Shown: positions 18,442 through 27,232 of the stretch, one piece after another | Layout of the letters: each line of letters begins with the position of its first letter | Position numbering within the stretch: position 1 is the stretch's first letter | From: Streptomyces sp. A1136 | GTDB taxonomy: Bacteria; Actinomycetota; Actinomycetes; Streptomycetales; Streptomycetaceae | DNA length: 64,000 nt | Assembly: GCF_004795055.1 (NCBI RefSeq) | Contig: NZ_SSBJ01000004.1 | Coordinates: 62,001 to 126,000, forward strand | Direction of reading: 5' to 3' | Translations under genes and position numbers: made by a program | Notes under the pieces: model-generated | Seen by the model: only the letters and a program-made list of their open reading frames with translations | Database searches by the model: none | What the model was told of the DNA's origin: nothing

Positions 18442-20793
18442 TCAGGCCCCCGGCGCCGCCTGCTCGGAGCCGGGACGGACGCATTCGATGAGGTAGTCGC
18501 CGGTCTCCGGGTCGATGGTGACGCCGTGGGCCTCGCTGTGGAAGCCGGGGAAGCGCCGGTCGAAGGCCTCCAGGGCGTACAGGTACCGAAGGAGGGGGCC
18601 GTCCGGGGTGCCGACGGCCTCGCCGGGCATGAGGACCGGGATGCCGGGCGGTGTGACGGTGACCATCGCGGCGGCGATGTGGCCCGCGGCATCCGCGAGG
18701 CGCATGCGCCGGGTACCTTCCCGGATGAGCTGCTGGTAGCAGTGCTGCGGGGGTGCGACGGGCTCGGGGAGCTGCTGGAAAGCGGTGTCGAGGGCCGTGA
18801 TCAGTTCGGCGTGGGTGAGGTGCTCGTGCATCTCCTGACACAGGGCGCGCAGGGTGGTGCCGGCGTAGTGGCGGGGGTGCTGCCCGACGAGGGCGGGCAG
18901 GACGCGGTCCAGGGGCGCGTCGCTGTCGTAGAGGGCCTTGAAGTCCATCAGCGCGTCCACCAGGGTGCCCCACTTGCCCTTGGTGATGCCCATCGAGAAC
19001 AGCACGAGGGTGCTGTAGGTGTCGGTCTTCTCCACCACGATGCCGCGGGTGGCCAGGTAGGCGGTCAGGATCCGGGCGGGGATGCCCCACTCGCTCGTTT
19101 CGCCGGTGGCGGTGACCCCGGGGCAGGTGAGCGTCACCTTGACCGGGTCCAGCAGACAGTAACCCTCGCTCAGATCGCGGAAGCCGTGCCACGCGGCGCC
19201 GGGTTCGAGGTGCCAACAGCCGGGCTCGCCGGCCAGCAGCGCGGGCGGGGCGTCGGCGAACGCGACGCGTTCACCGGTGGTGGGATCGGTGACCGTGTCG
19301 GGCTGCCAGACGCCGAAGAACCAGGCCGGGCGGTCGCCGGCGGCGGCGATACGCCGACCCGTGCGCACGATGGCCTGACGGAAACGGATGGCCTCGGTGA
19401 TGGCTTCCTCGATCAGCCACCTGCCCTGCGGGCCGTCCATCATGGCGGTCGCCACGTCCAGCGAGGCGATGGCCGGATACAGCGGCGAGGTGGTGCCGTG
19501 CATCATGAACGCCTCGTTGAAACGCTCGTGTTCCACGGGCGCCCTGGGCCCCGATTTCACGTGCACCATCGCCGTCTGCGACAGCGCCGCCAGCAGCTTG
19601 TGCGTCGACTGCGTGGCGAAGACCGTGGGGCGCATCGGCCCGTCGAAGGAGTCGGGCCCGACGGCCATCCCGTAGCGGTCGGCGTAGAGGGGATGGAAGC
19701 GGGCGTAGGCGAACCAGGCCTCGTCGAAGTGCAGCCGGGGCGTACTGGCGGCCAAGGCGCGCGTCACCTGCAAGGTGTCGTAACACAGTCCGTCATACGT
19801 GGAGTTGGTCAACACCGCGTACTGCGCCTCGCGCGACGCCGCCCCCACGGCCAGTGGGTTGGCCGCGATCCTTGCCGCCACCGCCTGGGGGGAGATCTCG
19901 GTGGGCGGCAGCGGACCCGCCAGGCCGTAGCCGTTGCGGGTCGGAACCAGGTACACCGGCCGGGCACCGGAGATGACCAGCCCGTGCAGGACCGACTTGT
20001 GACAATTGCGGTCCACCAGGGCGATCTCGTCGCGGGTGACGCTGAAGTGCCCCACCATGCGGTCGGCGGTGGAGTCGCCGTGCAGGACGAAATAGGTGCG
20101 GTCGGCGCCGAAGACCCGGGCCGCGTTGCGCTCCGCCTCGCCGATGGGACCGCTGTGCTCGAAGAGCGAGCCGAGCTCACCCACGGAGATCGAAAGGTCG
20201 CTCCGGAACAGCCGCTCCCCGTAGTGGTCGAAGAACGCCCGCCCGGCCGCGGACTTCAAGAACGCCACCCCGCCCGCGTGGGCGGGCGTGTGCCAGGAGT
20301 ACTCGTGCGCGTCGTCGAACCGACGGAGCGCTTTGAAGAACGGCGGCAGCACGCCCCTGCGGTAGGAGCGTGCGGCGGCGGCGACACGGCCGGCGATGAA
20401 GGCAGGGGTGTCCTCCAGGGCCCAGATGTAGCCGACGACCGTCTCCGACACCCACAGGGGCAGCCTTTCGAGGTCGTGATCCGACTCGTCCGCCATCACC
20501 AGGAACACCGGTAGGTCCTTGAACCGCCGCTCGATCTGCCGCAACACCGAGGCCCCGCCGCCCTCCTCGTCCTCACGGGCCGCGTCCGGCTGGAGATCCC
20601 AGGCGACCACGGCCGCCGAAAGTCCCGTCTCCGTGTGCAGGACGGCACGAGCCTCCCGCGCGGTGCGGGCCCACCGCAACGTGAGGCCCCGGTTCTCCAG
20701 CTCCTTCCCGATCCGCCGCAGTTGCTCGCCGTCGGCACCACCGCCGAGCGGGTTCTCACGCAATGCCAGCAGGACCACGCCGTCGTCAGTCAT
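18442..20793 (-). CDS. Orn/Lys/Arg decarboxylase (PLP, biodegradative-type fold)
   Basis: A 783-residue fold-type I PLP decarboxylase with the full domain order: N-terminal wing domain (1-125), PLP domain with HTPAHAGG (168-175), the aldehyde-anchoring DEAW (Asp357), the Schiff-base Lys399 in FATQSTHKLLAALSQ, and a C-terminal domain with PPGIPVLMPGE. Length and wing match inducible acid-resistance type lysine, ornithine or arginine decarboxylases, which make the polyamine and CO2 while consuming a proton. The substrate cannot be settled here. No amino-acid/polyamine antiporter is adjacent. The stretch 20794-20968 upstream, 175 bp, should contain its promoter. Confidence 0.9.
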   Translation of the reverse strand: MTDDGVVLLALRENPLGGGADGEQLRRIGKELENRGLTLRWARTAREARAVLHTETGLSAAVVAWDLQPDAAREDEEGGGASVLRQIERRFKDLPVFLVMADESDHDLERLPLWVSETVVGYIWALEDTPAFIAGRVAAAARSYRRGVLPPFFKALRRFDDAHEYSWHTPAHAGGVAFLKSAAGRAFFDHYGERLFRSDLSISVGELGSLFEHSGPIGEAERNAARVFGADRTYFVLHGDSTADRMVGHFSVTRDEIALVDRNCHKSVLHGLVISGARPVYLVPTRNGYGLAGPLPPTEISPQAVAARIAANPLAVGAASREAQYAVLTNSTYDGLCYDTLQVTRALAASTPRLHFDEAWFAYARFHPLYADRYGMAVGPDSFDGPMRPTVFATQSTHKLLAALSQTAMVHVKSGPRAPVEHERFNEAFMMHGTTSPLYPAIASLDVATAMMDGPQGRWLIEEAITEAIRFRQAIVRTGRRIAAAGDRPAWFFGVWQPDTVTDPTTGERVAFADAPPALLAGEPGCWHLEPGAAWHGFRDLSEGYCLLDPVKVTLTCPGVTATGETSEWGIPARILTAYLATRGIVVEKTDTYSTLVLFSMGITKGKWGTLVDALMDFKALYDSDAPLDRVLPALVGQHPRHYAGTTLRALCQEMHEHLTHAELITALDTAFQQLPEPVAPPQHCYQQLIREGTRRMRLADAAGHIAAAMVTVTPPGIPVLMPGEAVGTPDGPLLRYLYALEAFDRRFPGFHSEAHGVTIDPETGDYLIECVRPGSEQAAPGA

Positions 20794-20968
20794 GTCATCC
20801 GCCTTCGCGCAGAGGCTCCCGATGTGTCCGCCCGACAGTCTGCAACCGCCTCGCGTCCGTCACCGGCCGCTCTGCCCCCGTTCACCCTCAAGAGGGGCCC
20901 GAGGCGAACCGCCGGAAGCGCAGGTGGCGAGTACCGAGACGCGTGCGGAGGCGCGAGTCGTACGGTCG

Positions 20969-22696
20969 TCAGCCGCCGTCGCTCGTGAGGGTCTCCTTGA
21001 CCTTGGCGATGGCGAAGCCCCAGCCCTGGCTTACGGTGGGCTTGCCCGGTACGGCGATCTCCCGGGGATTGGTCAGCACGTCGAGGAGGACGGGGCCGGG
21101 GGTGTCGAACGCCTGGCGTACCGCGTCGTCCAATGCCGTCGGGTCGGTGACGCGGATGCCGGTCAGGCCGAGGGCGGTGGCGACCGCCGCGAAATCCGGG
21201 TTGTCGAGTTCTGTGCCGAACTCGGGCAGACCGGCCTGCTCCTGTTCGAGTTTGACCATGCCCAGGCGCCGGTTGTCGAAGACCACGAGCTTGACCGGCA
21301 ACCGGTACGTCTTGATGGTCATCAGGTCACCGAGGAGCATGCTCAGGCCGCCGTCGCCGCAGAACGCGACCACCTGGCGATCGGGCGCCCACAGCTGGGC
21401 GCCGAGGGCCTGCGGCATCGCGTTGGCCATCGATCCGAGGTTGTACGAACCGAGCAGCCGCCGCGTCCCGCGCATGGTGACGAACCGGGACAGCCAGACG
21501 GTGGCCATCCCCGTGTCGGAGGTGAAGATCGCGTCGTCGGCGGCGTGCCGGTCCACGCACGCGGCCAAGGCCTCGGGGCGGATGTCGTGGTCCCGGTTGT
21601 CCACCAGGGCGCGCAGCTTGCCCGTCCAGCGGTGGTCGTGGCGGGGGTCGGCGAGCTTGTGCTGGTCCTCGGTCCAGGAGTCGAAGCGGGAGCGGGAGTC
21701 GTCGAGGTGGGACCGGTCGGACGCCGCGTCGAGTCGCGGGAGCAGGGCGCGCAGGGTGGCGCCGACGTCTCCGGCCAGCCCTGCGTCCACCGGGACCCGC
21801 CGGCCCAGGTGTTCACCCCGGGTGTCGATCTGAACGACCTTGCAGTCGGTGGGATACCAGTCGCGGTACGGGAAGTCGGTACCCAACATGACCAGGGTGT
21901 CGCACTGGTCGAGCGCGTGGGAGGCGGCGGGGTTGCCGATAAGACCGGTCTGGCCCACCTGGTACGGGTTCTCGTGTTCGAACCCCTCCTTGGCCTTCAG
22001 GGTGAGCACCATGGGCGCTTTGAGCAGCTCGGCCAGGCGAAACACCTCCTCCCGCGCCTCCCGTGCGCCGCGGCCGACCAGCAGCGTGGTCCTGGACCCG
22101 GCGTTGACGAGCTCGGCGGCTTCGGCGAGGGCCGGATCGTCGGGCCGGGTCACCGGGCGGTCCAGGGCGAAGCGCACGGGGCGGTCGTCCTCGATCTCCT
22201 GGTCGCCGAGGTCGCCCGGGACGGTCAGGACGGCCACGCCGCCCTGGCTGATCGCCGCACGGACGGCGGATTCCAGCATTCGGGGCATCTGCTGTGGAGA
22301 GGTGACGGTCGCCCGGTAGACGGCGACGTCACGGAAGAGCTGCTCGTTGTCGACTTCCTGGAAGTAGTCGGTGCCCATCTCCGCGAGCGGGACCTGCCCG
22401 CAGATGGCCAGGACGGGGGCGTGGCTCTTGGCGGCGTCGTACAGCCCGTTGAGGAGGTGGACCGAGCCGGGGCCCACGGTGCCCATGCACACCCCGAGTC
22501 GGCCCGACAGCTGGGCTTGAGCGCCGGCTGCGAAGGCTGCCGCCTCTTCGTGGCGGCAGCCGACCCAGTCCACGCCGTCTGTGGTGCGGATGGCATCGGT
22601 GAGCGGGTTGAGGGCGTCGCCGACGACGCCGAAGACCTGGCGGACGTCCAGGTCCTTCAACGCGTCGACGATCGCGCGGGCAACGGTGCGTGTCAT
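20969..22696 (-). CDS. ThDP-dependent pyruvate oxidase / quinone-type pyruvate dehydrogenase
   Basis: A 575-residue enzyme of the POX family. The N-terminal ThDP domain contains the catalytic-Glu context CRHEEAAAFAAGA, the central domain (about 190-330) fits FAD binding, and the C-terminal ThDP domain has CGDGGLSMLLGDLMTIKTY with the Asn of VVFDNRRLGM. Such enzymes decarboxylate pyruvate to acetate, passing electrons to quinone (PoxB) or oxygen; which one cannot be decided. ATG 22696 has only a weak ribosome site. The glutamate-synthase-like gene starts its stop 83 bp upstream in the same direction, so the two may be co-transcribed. Confidence 0.88.
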   Translation of the reverse strand: MTRTVARAIVDALKDLDVRQVFGVVGDALNPLTDAIRTTDGVDWVGCRHEEAAAFAAGAQAQLSGRLGVCMGTVGPGSVHLLNGLYDAAKSHAPVLAICGQVPLAEMGTDYFQEVDNEQLFRDVAVYRATVTSPQQMPRMLESAVRAAISQGGVAVLTVPGDLGDQEIEDDRPVRFALDRPVTRPDDPALAEAAELVNAGSRTTLLVGRGAREAREEVFRLAELLKAPMVLTLKAKEGFEHENPYQVGQTGLIGNPAASHALDQCDTLVMLGTDFPYRDWYPTDCKVVQIDTRGEHLGRRVPVDAGLAGDVGATLRALLPRLDAASDRSHLDDSRSRFDSWTEDQHKLADPRHDHRWTGKLRALVDNRDHDIRPEALAACVDRHAADDAIFTSDTGMATVWLSRFVTMRGTRRLLGSYNLGSMANAMPQALGAQLWAPDRQVVAFCGDGGLSMLLGDLMTIKTYRLPVKLVVFDNRRLGMVKLEQEQAGLPEFGTELDNPDFAAVATALGLTGIRVTDPTALDDAVRQAFDTPGPVLLDVLTNPREIAVPGKPTVSQGWGFAIAKVKETLTSDGG

Positions 22697-22779
22697 GAGG
22701 CAGTCCTGTGGGGTCGTGGGCGGGCCGGTGCTCGTACGGCGCTGCCGGCGGGCCGGGTGGGAAGTCGGGGGACAGCGGG

Positions 22780-24369
22780 TCAGTGGGTGAAACGGGTGGG
22801 GTCGGCGGCGGCCCAGTCCTCGGCCCAGGAGCTAGGCGCGTCGTCCAGGAGCTGCCCCGGCGTGAGCCACTCGTACAGTTGCGCACCGGAGCGCACCGTG
22901 TGCGGATCGACGCGGTGCATCAGCAGGCCGGGATGCAGTTGACCCGGGTGGTCGACCCCCATCGCCGCCATGATCTGCAGGGCGCTCTTGACGGTGGCTT
23001 CCTGGTAGCGCCGGACGCGCTGCGACTTGTCGGGCACGTCGAGGGCCGCCGCGCGGTGCGGGTCCTGGGTGGCGACGCCGACGGGGCAGGTGTTGGTGTG
23101 GCACCGCTGGGCCTGGATGCAGCCCAGTGCGAACATCATCGGCCGGGCGGCGTTGGCGTAGTCCGCGCCCTGCGCCAGCCGCTTGACCAAGTCGCCCCCC
23201 GTGGCGACCTTGCCGCTGGCGCCGATCTTGATCCGGTCGCGCAGCCCGGTGCCGACCAGGGCGTTGTGGACGGTGATCAGACCGTCGGTGAGGGGCAGTC
23301 CGACGCTGTCGGCGAATTCCAGGGGCGCGGCGCCGGTGCCCCCTTCGGCGCCGTCGACGATGATGAAATCCGGAGTGATGTCCTCGCTCAGCATGGCCTT
23401 GCACACCGCGAGGAACTCGCGTCGCGAGCCCACGCACAGTTTGAAGCCGACCGGCTTGCCGTCCGCCAGCTCACGCATGCGCGCGAGGAACAGAACCAGC
23501 CCCCGAGGAGTGGAGAACGCGGTGTGGTAGGGCGGTGAGACGACGGTGACCCCCTCGGGCACCCCGCGCACCGAAGCGATCTCGGAGTTGACCTTCGCGC
23601 CCGGGAGCACGCCGCCGATGCCGGGCTTGGCGCCCTGGCTCAGCTTCAGCGAAACGCATTTCACCTGTTCCTTGGCGGCCTTCTCGGCGAACTGTCGCTC
23701 GTCGAAGTGGCCGTCGTCGGTGCGGCAGCCGAAGTAGCCGGTGCCTATCTCCCAGACCAGGTCACCGCCCGGCCCCAGGTGGTACTCGGACAGACCGCCC
23801 TCGCCCGTGTCGTGGGCGAAGCCGCCCTGTCGAGCACCGGTGTTCAGCGCCGTGACGGCCTGGGCCGACAGGGAGCCGAAGCTCATGGCCGACACGTTGA
23901 GCAGGGCCATCTCGTAGGGGCGGGTGCAGTGGGGCCCGCCGATCCTGACCCGCGGGGGGTCCTCGTGGACCGGCCGCGGGGCCATGGAGGGGACGAGGTA
24001 CTCGCTACCCGGCTGGTACAGGTCACGCTCCGTGCCGAACGGTTCCTCGGCATCGGTGCCCTTGGCGCGCTCGTAGACGATGCTGCGGGTGTCGCGGTCG
24101 AATGGACGACCGTCGAAATTGCGCTCGATGAAATACTGCTGGAGCTCCGGCCGCAGCGTCTCCAGCGCGAACCGGAAATGGCCGAGGACCGGATAGTTGC
24201 GCAGGACGGAGTGCCGCCGCTGGCATACGTCCCATACCGCCAGGGCCACCAGAAGGGCCATCGGCACGGCGAGCGCCCACCACCAAGCGGAGAGCGCCAC
24301 CGCCGCGACGGCCGCGGCGCCCGCCAGGACGCCCGGCACTGCGAACACCATCACCTTGAGCTTCGTCAT
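22780..24369 (-). CDS. FMN-binding glutamate synthase family protein with N-terminal membrane helices
   Basis: About 529 residues. Residues 5-45 hold two hydrophobic helices, so this GltB-type domain is probably membrane-attached facing the cytosol. The catalytic region has MSFGSLSAQAV, KCVSLKLSQGAKPGIGG, DGAEGGTGAAPLEF, and the 3Fe-4S Cys motif CIQAQRCHTNTCPVGVAT. It lacks the glutamine amidotransferase domain of true glutamate synthases, so the reaction is not assured. I chose ATG 24369 because the hydrophobic helix follows directly; ATG 24396 would add nine residues. Neither has a strong ribosome site. Confidence 0.83.
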   Translation of the reverse strand: MTKLKVMVFAVPGVLAGAAAVAAVALSAWWWALAVPMALLVALAVWDVCQRRHSVLRNYPVLGHFRFALETLRPELQQYFIERNFDGRPFDRDTRSIVYERAKGTDAEEPFGTERDLYQPGSEYLVPSMAPRPVHEDPPRVRIGGPHCTRPYEMALLNVSAMSFGSLSAQAVTALNTGARQGGFAHDTGEGGLSEYHLGPGGDLVWEIGTGYFGCRTDDGHFDERQFAEKAAKEQVKCVSLKLSQGAKPGIGGVLPGAKVNSEIASVRGVPEGVTVVSPPYHTAFSTPRGLVLFLARMRELADGKPVGFKLCVGSRREFLAVCKAMLSEDITPDFIIVDGAEGGTGAAPLEFADSVGLPLTDGLITVHNALVGTGLRDRIKIGASGKVATGGDLVKRLAQGADYANAARPMMFALGCIQAQRCHTNTCPVGVATQDPHRAAALDVPDKSQRVRRYQEATVKSALQIMAAMGVDHPGQLHPGLLMHRVDPHTVRSGAQLYEWLTPGQLLDDAPSSWAEDWAAADPTRFTH

Positions 24370-24505
24370 CACACCGCGCTCATGCCCTGAGGCCATCCGC
24401 GCATTCGAAGATGATCACCACCGGCCGCTCCGCGGGAGGACCTACCCCGCGAGCCCGTGCACCCGTACCGACCCCGCGAGCCGGGTTCGGCCGCCCGGGA
24501 GCGCC

Positions 24506-24543
24506 CCCGGCCGTACGTACGGTGTGCCGCACGTACGGCCGGG
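24506..24543. terminator. Hairpin with perfect 13-bp stem downstream of the ABC exporter
   Basis: CCCGGCCGTACGT (24506-24518), a 12-base loop, then ACGTACGGCCGGG (24531-24543). The left arm plus loop also contains the 12-bp palindrome CCGTACGTACGG (24511-24522), allowing an alternative fold. It lies between the minus-strand ABC exporter stop (24694) and the next minus-strand gene (24369), where a terminator is expected. An operator in the promoter of the glutamate-synthase-like gene is the alternative. No gene is seen in 24397-24693. Confidence 0.65.
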
Positions 24544-24693
24544 CGGGGTCAGGGGACCGGCAGCACCCGGCCTGCTTCGTCGGCGGCCACCGCCAAGGCG
24601 GCGGTGGCCGCCGGAGCGGACCGGCCGTGCTCGCGTTCCCTCGCCCGTGTGCCGCGCTGACACGGCCCCCGCAGGATCAGGACGGCGAGCCAG

Positions 24694-26676
24694 TCACCTG
24701 GGCGCGCCGGGCTTCGCGGTGTCCGATTCGGACGTGACCTGGTAGGACAGCAACTGTTTGAACAGGCCTTCCTGTACGGCGAGTTGCCGGTAGGTGCCCA
24801 CCTGGACGATCTTCCCTTCGTCGAGGACCACGATCCGGTCGGCCACGGCGACGTTGGTGATGCGGTGGGTCACCAACAGCACCACCCGCTCCCGGGCCAG
24901 GTCCCGCAGCCGCTGGAAGATCCGGTACTCGGCTCGTGGGTCGAGGTTCGCGGTCGGTTCGTCGAGGACCAGCAACCCGGCTTCGCGGAAGAACGCCCTG
25001 GCGAGAGCGATGCGTTGCCACTGTCCGCCGCTCAGTTCCTCTCCGTTGAGCCACTCGCGGGCCAGGAGCGTGTCGAGCCCGGCCCCGAGCCGGTCGACGA
25101 CCTCGTCGGCGCCGGCGGCCTCGCACGCCGCGCGCACCGCCGCGTCACCACGCGCCGTGGGCTGCCCCAGCGTCACGTTCTCGCGCACGGTCAGGGGCCA
25201 GTGCGCGTAGTCCTGCGGCACCAGGGCCACCTGCTCCCACAGCTTCTGCGGGTCGGCGTCGCCCGTGGGGACGCCGTCCCACAGCACCTGACCGCCGGTG
25301 GGCAGATACAGGCCGCTGACCAGCTTCGACAGTGTCGACTTGCCCGAGCCGTTGAAGCCGACCAGGGCCGTGACCTCGCCGCGGCGCAAGGTGAGCGAGA
25401 CGTCGGACAGCGCGTCGCGGTCCTTGCCCGCGTACCGGTGGGTGACCGACCGGATCTCGATCGTCTTCGGCGGCGCCGGCCGGCGCGGGCCCCGCCGCAT
25501 CCGGAATCCGCCCGCCTTGTCCAGGAAGCCGCTCCAGTCGTCCATGTAAAGGCCGGTACGCACGGCACGCGCCCCCACTGCCACCAGTCCGCGCACCGAC
25601 TGCCCGACCGTCTGCAGGGCGAAGACCGCCGTTCCGGCGTGTCCGACGCTGATGCGGCCGGTGGCCAGCAACCACACGACCGCCGCCCACACCACCGCCG
25701 AGCCCACGCCTCCGCACAGCGCGCCGACCAGGGACATGCGGGCGCCCTTGTCGGCCGCGGCCCGGTCCTCGCGGTTGATCCGGGCGACCGTCTGCCGGTA
25801 CCGGCCGGACAGGAACCCGCTCATGGTGCCGGCGCGGATCTGGTCGGCGGCGTCCTTGGTGTAGATGTGCCAGCGCAGCACCGACAGCATTCGCTGGTCG
25901 CCGTTGCTGCGCAGGTTCGCGAGGTACCGCACCCGGGCGGCACTGACCTGGGCCAAGGCCTGCGGGAGGCTGGCGGCGACGAGGAGCGGCAGGAGGACCC
26001 AGTGCACCCCGGCCAGCACGACCGCCCCGGCGAGGAAGGAGGCCGCCGAGGCGATGAGGTCCTGGCCCTCGTCGATCAGGTCACCGGTGACCTGCGCCCC
26101 ACGGTCGGCTGCCTCGCGGTCCCGGTTGAAGTCGGGCTCGTCGTAGGCGCACAGTTCCACCTCGGCGCAACCGGTCAACAGCATCTGCTCGGCCTCGCGC
26201 GACATCAGCGGGCCCAGCCGGGAGGACAGCCAATTGACGGTGATCCCCAGGAGGGCGCGCACCCCCGAAGCGCCGGCCAGCAGGACCACGGACGGCCACG
26301 CCTCCAGCAGGCGGTGGTAGACGTCTCCGCTGCTCAGAAGGGCGGTCAGGGTGCCGGCGATGGCGATCAGGCCCAGGGCCTGCATCACGCCGGCGACGAC
26401 CTGGCAGAGCAAGAGGCCTACGGTCGCCCGCCGGTCGACCCGCCAGGCCAAAGCCAGCGAACGGCGCACCAGTTGCGGCAGGCGCCGGCCCATGTCACGC
26501 ATCCGGATGGAACGGCCGGCCGCTTCGCGGCTGCCGGTCAGGTCTACGTACCGGAGCTGTGGCTCGGGAGCGGCCGTCCCGGAGGTGTCGCCCGGCGGCA
26601 TCGGCGGAGACGCCGTCGGCGGAGTGGTGCGCTGCCCCGGGACGCCGTCGGTCGCCGCATCGGTGGATTCGCTCAT
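24694..26676 (-). CDS. ABC transporter with fused permease and ATPase domains
   Basis: A 660-residue exporter half-transporter. Residues 1-65 are a Pro/Thr-rich cytosolic lead. The membrane domain runs about 83-375 with recognisable helices (VGLLLCQVVAGVMQALGLI, SAVVWAAVVWLLATG). The ATPase follows: Walker A VGFNGSGKST (439-448), Q-loop VPQDYAHWP, signature ELSGGQWQRIALARA, Walker B LLVLDEPTANLD, H-loop LVTHR. The layout matches single-chain exporters found with peptide natural products and drug-resistance loci. ATG 26676 overlaps the stop of the small ORF at 26673-26792 (ATGA), so its translation is probably coupled to that ORF. No biosynthetic enzymes are adjacent. Confidence 0.9.
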   Translation of the reverse strand: MSESTDAATDGVPGQRTTPPTASPPMPPGDTSGTAAPEPQLRYVDLTGSREAAGRSIRMRDMGRRLPQLVRRSLALAWRVDRRATVGLLLCQVVAGVMQALGLIAIAGTLTALLSSGDVYHRLLEAWPSVVLLAGASGVRALLGITVNWLSSRLGPLMSREAEQMLLTGCAEVELCAYDEPDFNRDREAADRGAQVTGDLIDEGQDLIASAASFLAGAVVLAGVHWVLLPLLVAASLPQALAQVSAARVRYLANLRSNGDQRMLSVLRWHIYTKDAADQIRAGTMSGFLSGRYRQTVARINREDRAAADKGARMSLVGALCGGVGSAVVWAAVVWLLATGRISVGHAGTAVFALQTVGQSVRGLVAVGARAVRTGLYMDDWSGFLDKAGGFRMRRGPRRPAPPKTIEIRSVTHRYAGKDRDALSDVSLTLRRGEVTALVGFNGSGKSTLSKLVSGLYLPTGGQVLWDGVPTGDADPQKLWEQVALVPQDYAHWPLTVRENVTLGQPTARGDAAVRAACEAAGADEVVDRLGAGLDTLLAREWLNGEELSGGQWQRIALARAFFREAGLLVLDEPTANLDPRAEYRIFQRLRDLARERVVLLVTHRITNVAVADRIVVLDEGKIVQVGTYRQLAVQEGLFKQLLSYQVTSESDTAKPGAPR

Positions 26677-26792
26677 GCCGCCCACCCCGCGTCCGTACGC
26701 GCCGGGCCGAGGCCACCCGCAACGCCGTGCCGGGTCGCTCCGGGCCGTTCGATTCCGGGAGGGCGGTGCGTGGGGGCGGGGGCGTTGTTCAT
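26673..26792 (-). CDS. 39-aa small ORF translationally coupled to the ABC exporter
   Basis: From ATG 26792 the minus strand encodes 39 residues, beginning MNNAPAPTHRPPGIERPG and ending ARTDAGWAA. GGAGG lies five bases before the ATG, one of the best ribosome sites in the window, and the stop TGA overlaps the exporter's ATG as ATGA. The peptide is rich in Pro, Ala, Gly and Arg, has no Cys and no membrane helix. I recognise no family. It could be an exported peptide precursor, a leader that controls exporter translation, or simply a translation-initiation device. Confidence 0.55.
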   Translation of the reverse strand: MNNAPAPTHRPPGIERPGATRHGVAGGLGPARTDAGWAA

Positions 26793-27232
26793 GGTGTCCT
26801 CCAACTGGGCGGCGGGATGGCACTGGTGCTCCAAAAACGCCCCGGAATCCAGGCCGTAACGGCCCCGGAAGTGGGAAGTGGTCGAACGCGATTGCGAGCC
26901 GGGTGTGCGAGGCAGTGCCTCCGGGGTTCGGCGCGTTTGAACTCACACGTTCGAGTGGAGGGGGGATGCGCGGCACCCGATCAGGGTCTTGCGCGGCCTG
27001 TGCGGGACCCCCGACGCGGCCCGGCCGGAGTCGCCCCGTGGTGCCCGACAGCCAGGTAGCCGGCGCCCGAACCGAGCCCCCGCCCCGGACCCCCCCAAGG
27101 CATGTCCTCGGTCTGTCGGCGATCAGGTGCCGGCGGCTCGAACGAGTCATGATCCGTTAGGGTGTTCGACGGTCGCGTCGGTGGTGAACGCGAGCGTCGC
27201 ACGAAGCACACGTGGTATCCGGGGGACGAGAA
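26793..27232. other. 440-bp divergent intergenic region
   Basis: This region separates the small ORF/ABC exporter unit (minus) from the membrane protein at 27233 (plus). I see no convincing gene on either strand. A weak dyad, GAAC-TCACAC-GTTC, lies at about 26939-26952. TAGGGT near 27158 could be a -10 element for the plus-strand gene. No riboswitch or other RNA motif was recognised. Confidence 0.35.

Noticed and set aside
17791..20514. Plus-strand open frame of about 900 codons
   Set aside because: It lies antisense to the Orn/Lys/Arg decarboxylase with its PLP Lys and DEAW motifs; the plus-strand translation is low complexity with no motif.
26677..27150. Extension of the ABC exporter by 158 residues
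   Set aside because: The extension is Arg/Pro/Gly-rich with no ribosome site, whereas ATG 26676 overlaps the stop of a small ORF that has a strong one.
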